Below, piece after piece: positions 61,296-64,000 of a DNA stretch of 64,000 nucleotides (its first letter is position 1; each line of letters starts with the position of its first letter). Source of the stretch: an uncultured Collinsella sp. (lineage in GTDB: Bacteria > Actinomycetota > Coriobacteriia > Coriobacteriales > Coriobacteriaceae); the NCBI GenBank assembly GCA_937950415.1, contig CALFDL010000320.1, positions 3,811 through 67,810 on the forward strand, read 5' to 3'. The notes beneath the pieces are model-generated. The model did no database searches, was not told the origin of the DNA, and saw nothing but the letters and a program-made list of their open reading frames with translations. Made by a program: the position numbers and the translations under genes.

Positions 61296-62402
61296 ATGGC
61301 GATTACCATCGATATCGACACTGCACGCCCCTACCAGGTGCATGTTGGCACGTTTTTGCTGGAGCAGGCAGGCCCGCTCGTCCGCGCCACCGCCGGCGGC
61401 ACCAAGGCCGTCATCGTGACGGACACCAACGTGGGCCCCCTCTACCAGATGCCCGTTAAGCAGAGCCTGGAGGCATCAGGCTACGAGGTGAGCATCTGCA
61501 CCTTCGAGGCCGGCGAAGCCCATAAGCGCGCCGAAACCTATGTTGCCATTTTGGAGTTTGTGGCCGAGCACGAGCTTTCGCGCTCCGACGTGATCGTGGC
61601 ACTCGGCGGCGGTGTCGTGGGCGACGTGGCGGGCTTTGTGGCCGCCACCTACATGCGCGGCTGCAAGTTTGTGCAGATCCCGACGAGCCTACTCGCCATG
61701 GTGGATTCGTCGGTGGGCGGCAAGACCGCCATCGACCTGGCTGCCGGCAAGAACTTGGCCGGCGCCTTTTGGCAGCCAAGCGTGGTTATCGCCGACGTGG
61801 GGTGCCTGGCGACCCTCACGCCCGAGCAGTTCGCTGACGGCTGCGGCGAGGTCGTCAAGCACGCCGTGATCGCCGACCCGGAGCTCTTCGCCGAGCTGGA
61901 GAAGACCCCGCTCACGCTGGAGCTGCTCAACCGCGATGTAGCCCGCGTAGCGCTCATCATCGCCCGCAATATCGACATCAAGCGCGCCGTGGTCGTCGCC
62001 GACGAGCGTGAAACAAACCAGCGCAAGCTGCTCAACTTTGGACACAGCGCCGGACACGCCGTCGAGGCCTGCGAGCACTTTGAGCTCGGACACGGCAACT
62101 GCGTGTCGATCGGCATGGGCATCATCACGCGCGCCGCGGCCCTGCACGGCGTTTGCGATGCTGCACTGCCCGGTCGTCTTGAGGAGCTCTGCGCCCGCCA
62201 TGGCCTCAAGACCCGCTGCGACCTAGATGCCGACGCCGTCTTTGCCGAGGCGCTGCACGACAAGAAGCGCGCGGGCGACACCATCGACCTGGTAATTCCG
62301 CACAGCATTGGCCGCTGCAGCATCGACCGCACGCCGCTTTCCACTTTCCACGAACTCATTGCCGAGGGCCTCGGCCAGAAGGGAGACGCATCCGCATGCT
62401 AG
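61296..62402 (+). CDS. aroB: 3-dehydroquinate synthase
   Basis: AroB converts DAHP to 3-dehydroquinate. The 368-residue protein shows VIVALGGGVVGDVAGFVAATYMRG, IPTSLLAMVDSSVGGKTAIDL, the metal-ligand stretch DGCGEVVKHAVIAD, and LLNFGHSAGHAVE. An NAD+/Zn enzyme by family. AAAGGACCGAAG precedes the ATG. Its end overlaps aroA. Confidence 0.96.
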   Translation: MAITIDIDTARPYQVHVGTFLLEQAGPLVRATAGGTKAVIVTDTNVGPLYQMPVKQSLEASGYEVSICTFEAGEAHKRAETYVAILEFVAEHELSRSDVIVALGGGVVGDVAGFVAATYMRGCKFVQIPTSLLAMVDSSVGGKTAIDLAAGKNLAGAFWQPSVVIADVGCLATLTPEQFADGCGEVVKHAVIADPELFAELEKTPLTLELLNRDVARVALIIARNIDIKRAVVVADERETNQRKLLNFGHSAGHAVEACEHFELGHGNCVSIGMGIITRAAALHGVCDAALPGRLEELCARHGLKTRCDLDADAVFAEALHDKKRAGDTIDLVIPHSIGRCSIDRTPLSTFHELIAEGLGQKGDASAC

Positions 62403-63715
62403 CCCGCATCACCCCGTCCCCACTTAAGGGTACCGTTCCCGCCATCGCGTCCAAGTCGATGGCGCACCGCCTGATCATCTGCGCTGCGCTTGCCAACGGC
62501 GAGACACACGTCACCTGCAACACCACCTGCGCCGACATCGAGGCTACGGTGCGTTGCCTTACGGCCCTGGGCGCTCGCATCGAGCCCGTCGAGGACGGCT
62601 TCCAGGTCCACCCCACCATGAAGAGTGTTGAGTTTGGCCTGCTCAAGGCCCTTGCCGGCGGTACGCTTGACTGCGGCGAAAGCGGATCCACGCTCCGCTT
62701 TATGTTACCCGTCGCCTGCGCGCTGGGCGCAGAAGCAACCTTTGTGGGTCAGGGACGCTTGGGCGCCCGCCCGCTGTCCCCGCTCTCGGACGAGATCATC
62801 GCCGCCGGCTGCGACCTACAGGGTCTGGGCGGTTTTCCGCTCAAGACGAGCGGCCGCATGCGCCCGGGCACCTTTGTGCTTCCGGGCAACGTGAGCTCGC
62901 AGTACATCTCCGGCCTGCTGCTGGCAGCCCCGCTGCTCGCCCAGCCCTCCTGCGTGAAGGTAACCGGCCTCATCGAGAGCCGTCCCTACATCAACCTGAC
63001 GATCCAGGCCATGAAGGCCTTCGGCGTCGAGGTCAACGTCGAGCGTATTCCGGCCAAGGACGGCCAGCCAGAGGTCACGAACTTCCGCGTGAGCAGCGGC
63101 TCGTACCGCACGCCCGGCAGCGTAGCTGTCGAGGGCGACTGGTCCAACGCCGCCTTTTGGCTGTGCGCCGGCGCCATCGGCACCGACCCCATCACCGTCG
63201 AGGGCGTGTCGCTCAGCTCCGCGCAGGGCGACCGCAACGTGCTTGCCGCGCTCTCGCGTTTTGGCGCCCGCATCGTGCGTTCCACCAACGCCGCCACCGT
63301 ACAGTCCGACAAACTTGCCGGCTTTGAGATGAGTGCCCACGACATTCCCGACCTGGTGCCCGTCATCTCGGCCGTAGCCTCGCTGGCGCAGGGCCGCACC
63401 TTTATCCGCGATTGCGCCCGTCTGCGCATCAAGGAATCCGACCGTCTGGTCACCACCACCCGCGAGCTCACCGCGCTGGGCGCGCAGGTGCGCATTGCCG
63501 GTGACGACCTCATCATCAAGGGCGTCGACGCCTTCTCCGGCGGCGAGGTCGATTCGCACAACGACCACCGCATCGCCATGATGGCCGCCATCGCCGCAAG
63601 CCGCGCCACCGGCGAGGTCGTGATCCACGGCGCCGAGGCCGTCAACAAGTCCTATCCCGATTTCTTCGACCACTACCGTCTGCTGGGCGGCAAGGTCACG
63701 CTCGAGGAGGAATAG
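62396..63715 (+). CDS. aroA: 3-phosphoshikimate 1-carboxyvinyltransferase (EPSP synthase)
   Basis: EPSP synthase joins PEP to shikimate 3-phosphate. The 439-residue protein has AIASKSMAHRLIICAALANG (KSxxxR substrate site), LDCGESGSTLRFMLPVAC, GNVSSQYISGLLLAAPL, CARLRIKESDRL, and DSHNDHRIAMMAAIA. It overlaps aroB by seven bases. The motif LDCGESGSTLRF shows Gly where class II enzymes may have Ala, so class cannot be fixed by eye. Confidence 0.96.
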   Translation: MLARITPSPLKGTVPAIASKSMAHRLIICAALANGETHVTCNTTCADIEATVRCLTALGARIEPVEDGFQVHPTMKSVEFGLLKALAGGTLDCGESGSTLRFMLPVACALGAEATFVGQGRLGARPLSPLSDEIIAAGCDLQGLGGFPLKTSGRMRPGTFVLPGNVSSQYISGLLLAAPLLAQPSCVKVTGLIESRPYINLTIQAMKAFGVEVNVERIPAKDGQPEVTNFRVSSGSYRTPGSVAVEGDWSNAAFWLCAGAIGTDPITVEGVSLSSAQGDRNVLAALSRFGARIVRSTNAATVQSDKLAGFEMSAHDIPDLVPVISAVASLAQGRTFIRDCARLRIKESDRLVTTTRELTALGAQVRIAGDDLIIKGVDAFSGGEVDSHNDHRIAMMAAIAASRATGEVVIHGAEAVNKSYPDFFDHYRLLGGKVTLEEE

Positions 63716-63716
63716 C

Positions 63717-64000
63717 ATGTCCTCGACCTTTGGAAACGTTTTGCATTTGAGCATCTTTGGCCAGTCGCACTCCCCCGCCATCGGTTGCTCGCTCGATGGC
63801 GTCCCGGCGGGCATTGCCGTTGATCAGGAGCAGCTGCAGGCCTTATTGGACCGTCGCGCCCCCGGCCGCGACGAGACCGCGACCAAGCGCCGCGAGGCCG
63901 ATGCCGCGCATATCATTGCCGGCGTGGTCGATGGGCACACCACCGGCGCGCCCATCGCGGCGATCATCGAGAACACTAACACGCGCTCCAAGGACTACTC
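63717..64000 (+). CDS. aroC: chorismate synthase (partial, runs off the window)
   Basis: The ATG at 63717 has GAGGAGG about ten bases upstream, in the last codons of aroA. The visible 94 codons read SSTFGNVLHLSIFGQSHS and then DGVPAGIAVD, followed by RRAPGRDETATKRREAD and GHTTGAPIAAIIENTNTRSK. These match the N-terminal part of chorismate synthase, which makes chorismate from EPSP with reduced FMN. The gene continues past the right edge. Confidence 0.95.
   Translation, partial: MSSTFGNVLHLSIFGQSHSPAIGCSLDGVPAGIAVDQEQLQALLDRRAPGRDETATKRREADAAHIIAGVVDGHTTGAPIAAIIENTNTRSKDY

Overview
The window is about 64 kb of a bacterial chromosome with roughly 60% GC, densely packed with housekeeping genes. 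Protein features fit the class Coriobacteriia of the Actinomycetota, most likely Collinsella or a close relative. The pointers are frequent TTG and GTG starts, bifunctional AdhE fermentation, a TrmFO-type tRNA methylase, a Cys-rich L28, PPDK with its regulatory protein, and the MEP isoprenoid pathway. The assignment is by impression, not by a database search. No rRNA, CRISPR array, prophage or plasmid gene was seen. There is one tRNA, Arg-CCG.

Region by region. 1-7.2 kb (accessory): rpmB, then a REP-associated tyrosine transposase (RAYT) flanked by inverted arrays of its own hairpin repeats, then a TetR regulator divergent from an ABC ATPase and a 1307-residue FtsX-type permease with a very long coiled coil. 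A second, transposase-free array of the same repeat closes this cassette. 7.2-10.8 kb: adhE and a small phosphotransferase-fold kinase. 10.9-21.2 kb (minus strand): rpsB-tsf, then pyrH-frr-uppS-cdsA-dxr-rseP-ispG-proS, joining translation, undecaprenyl and phospholipid synthesis, the MEP pathway and membrane proteolysis. 21.3-28 kb (minus): rplS, rnhB, yraN-comM-dprA-trmFO-xerC, an old conserved neighbourhood but without topA.

28-35 kb (minus): ppdK, its bifunctional kinase/phosphorylase regulator, and glyQS. 35-37.7 kb: rpsP-khpA-rimM-trmD-lepB. 37.9-39.1 kb: dinB on the plus strand. 39.2-43.3 kb (minus): rplU-rpmA-obgE-nadD-yqeK-rsfS. 43.3-52.9 kb (minus): mreB-mreC-mreD-mrdA-rodA, an unknown membrane protein, a radical SAM protein and its DUF2344 partner. 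This is the cell-elongation operon, and its last gene overlaps the rplU promoter. 53-59 kb (minus): a TPR membrane protein, a cyclophilin, a zinc-ribbon membrane protein, a P-type ATPase and tRNA-Arg. 59.2-64 kb (plus): aroF-tyrA-aroB-aroA-aroC, the shikimate/tyrosine operon, preceded by a terminator hairpin that looks like an attenuator. The last gene runs off the window.

The most unusual signals are: a hairpin-repeat family tied to the RAYT, whose core (GTCCCNAATGAG) is shared with a second repeat family and which repeatedly sits over stop codons; a site-2 protease with a helix-turn-helix-like insertion; xerC apparently starting at ATA in an ATAG overlap; and the leader of the aro operon. 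Large antisense open frames over adhE, glyS, ppdK and proS are composition artefacts and are left out.
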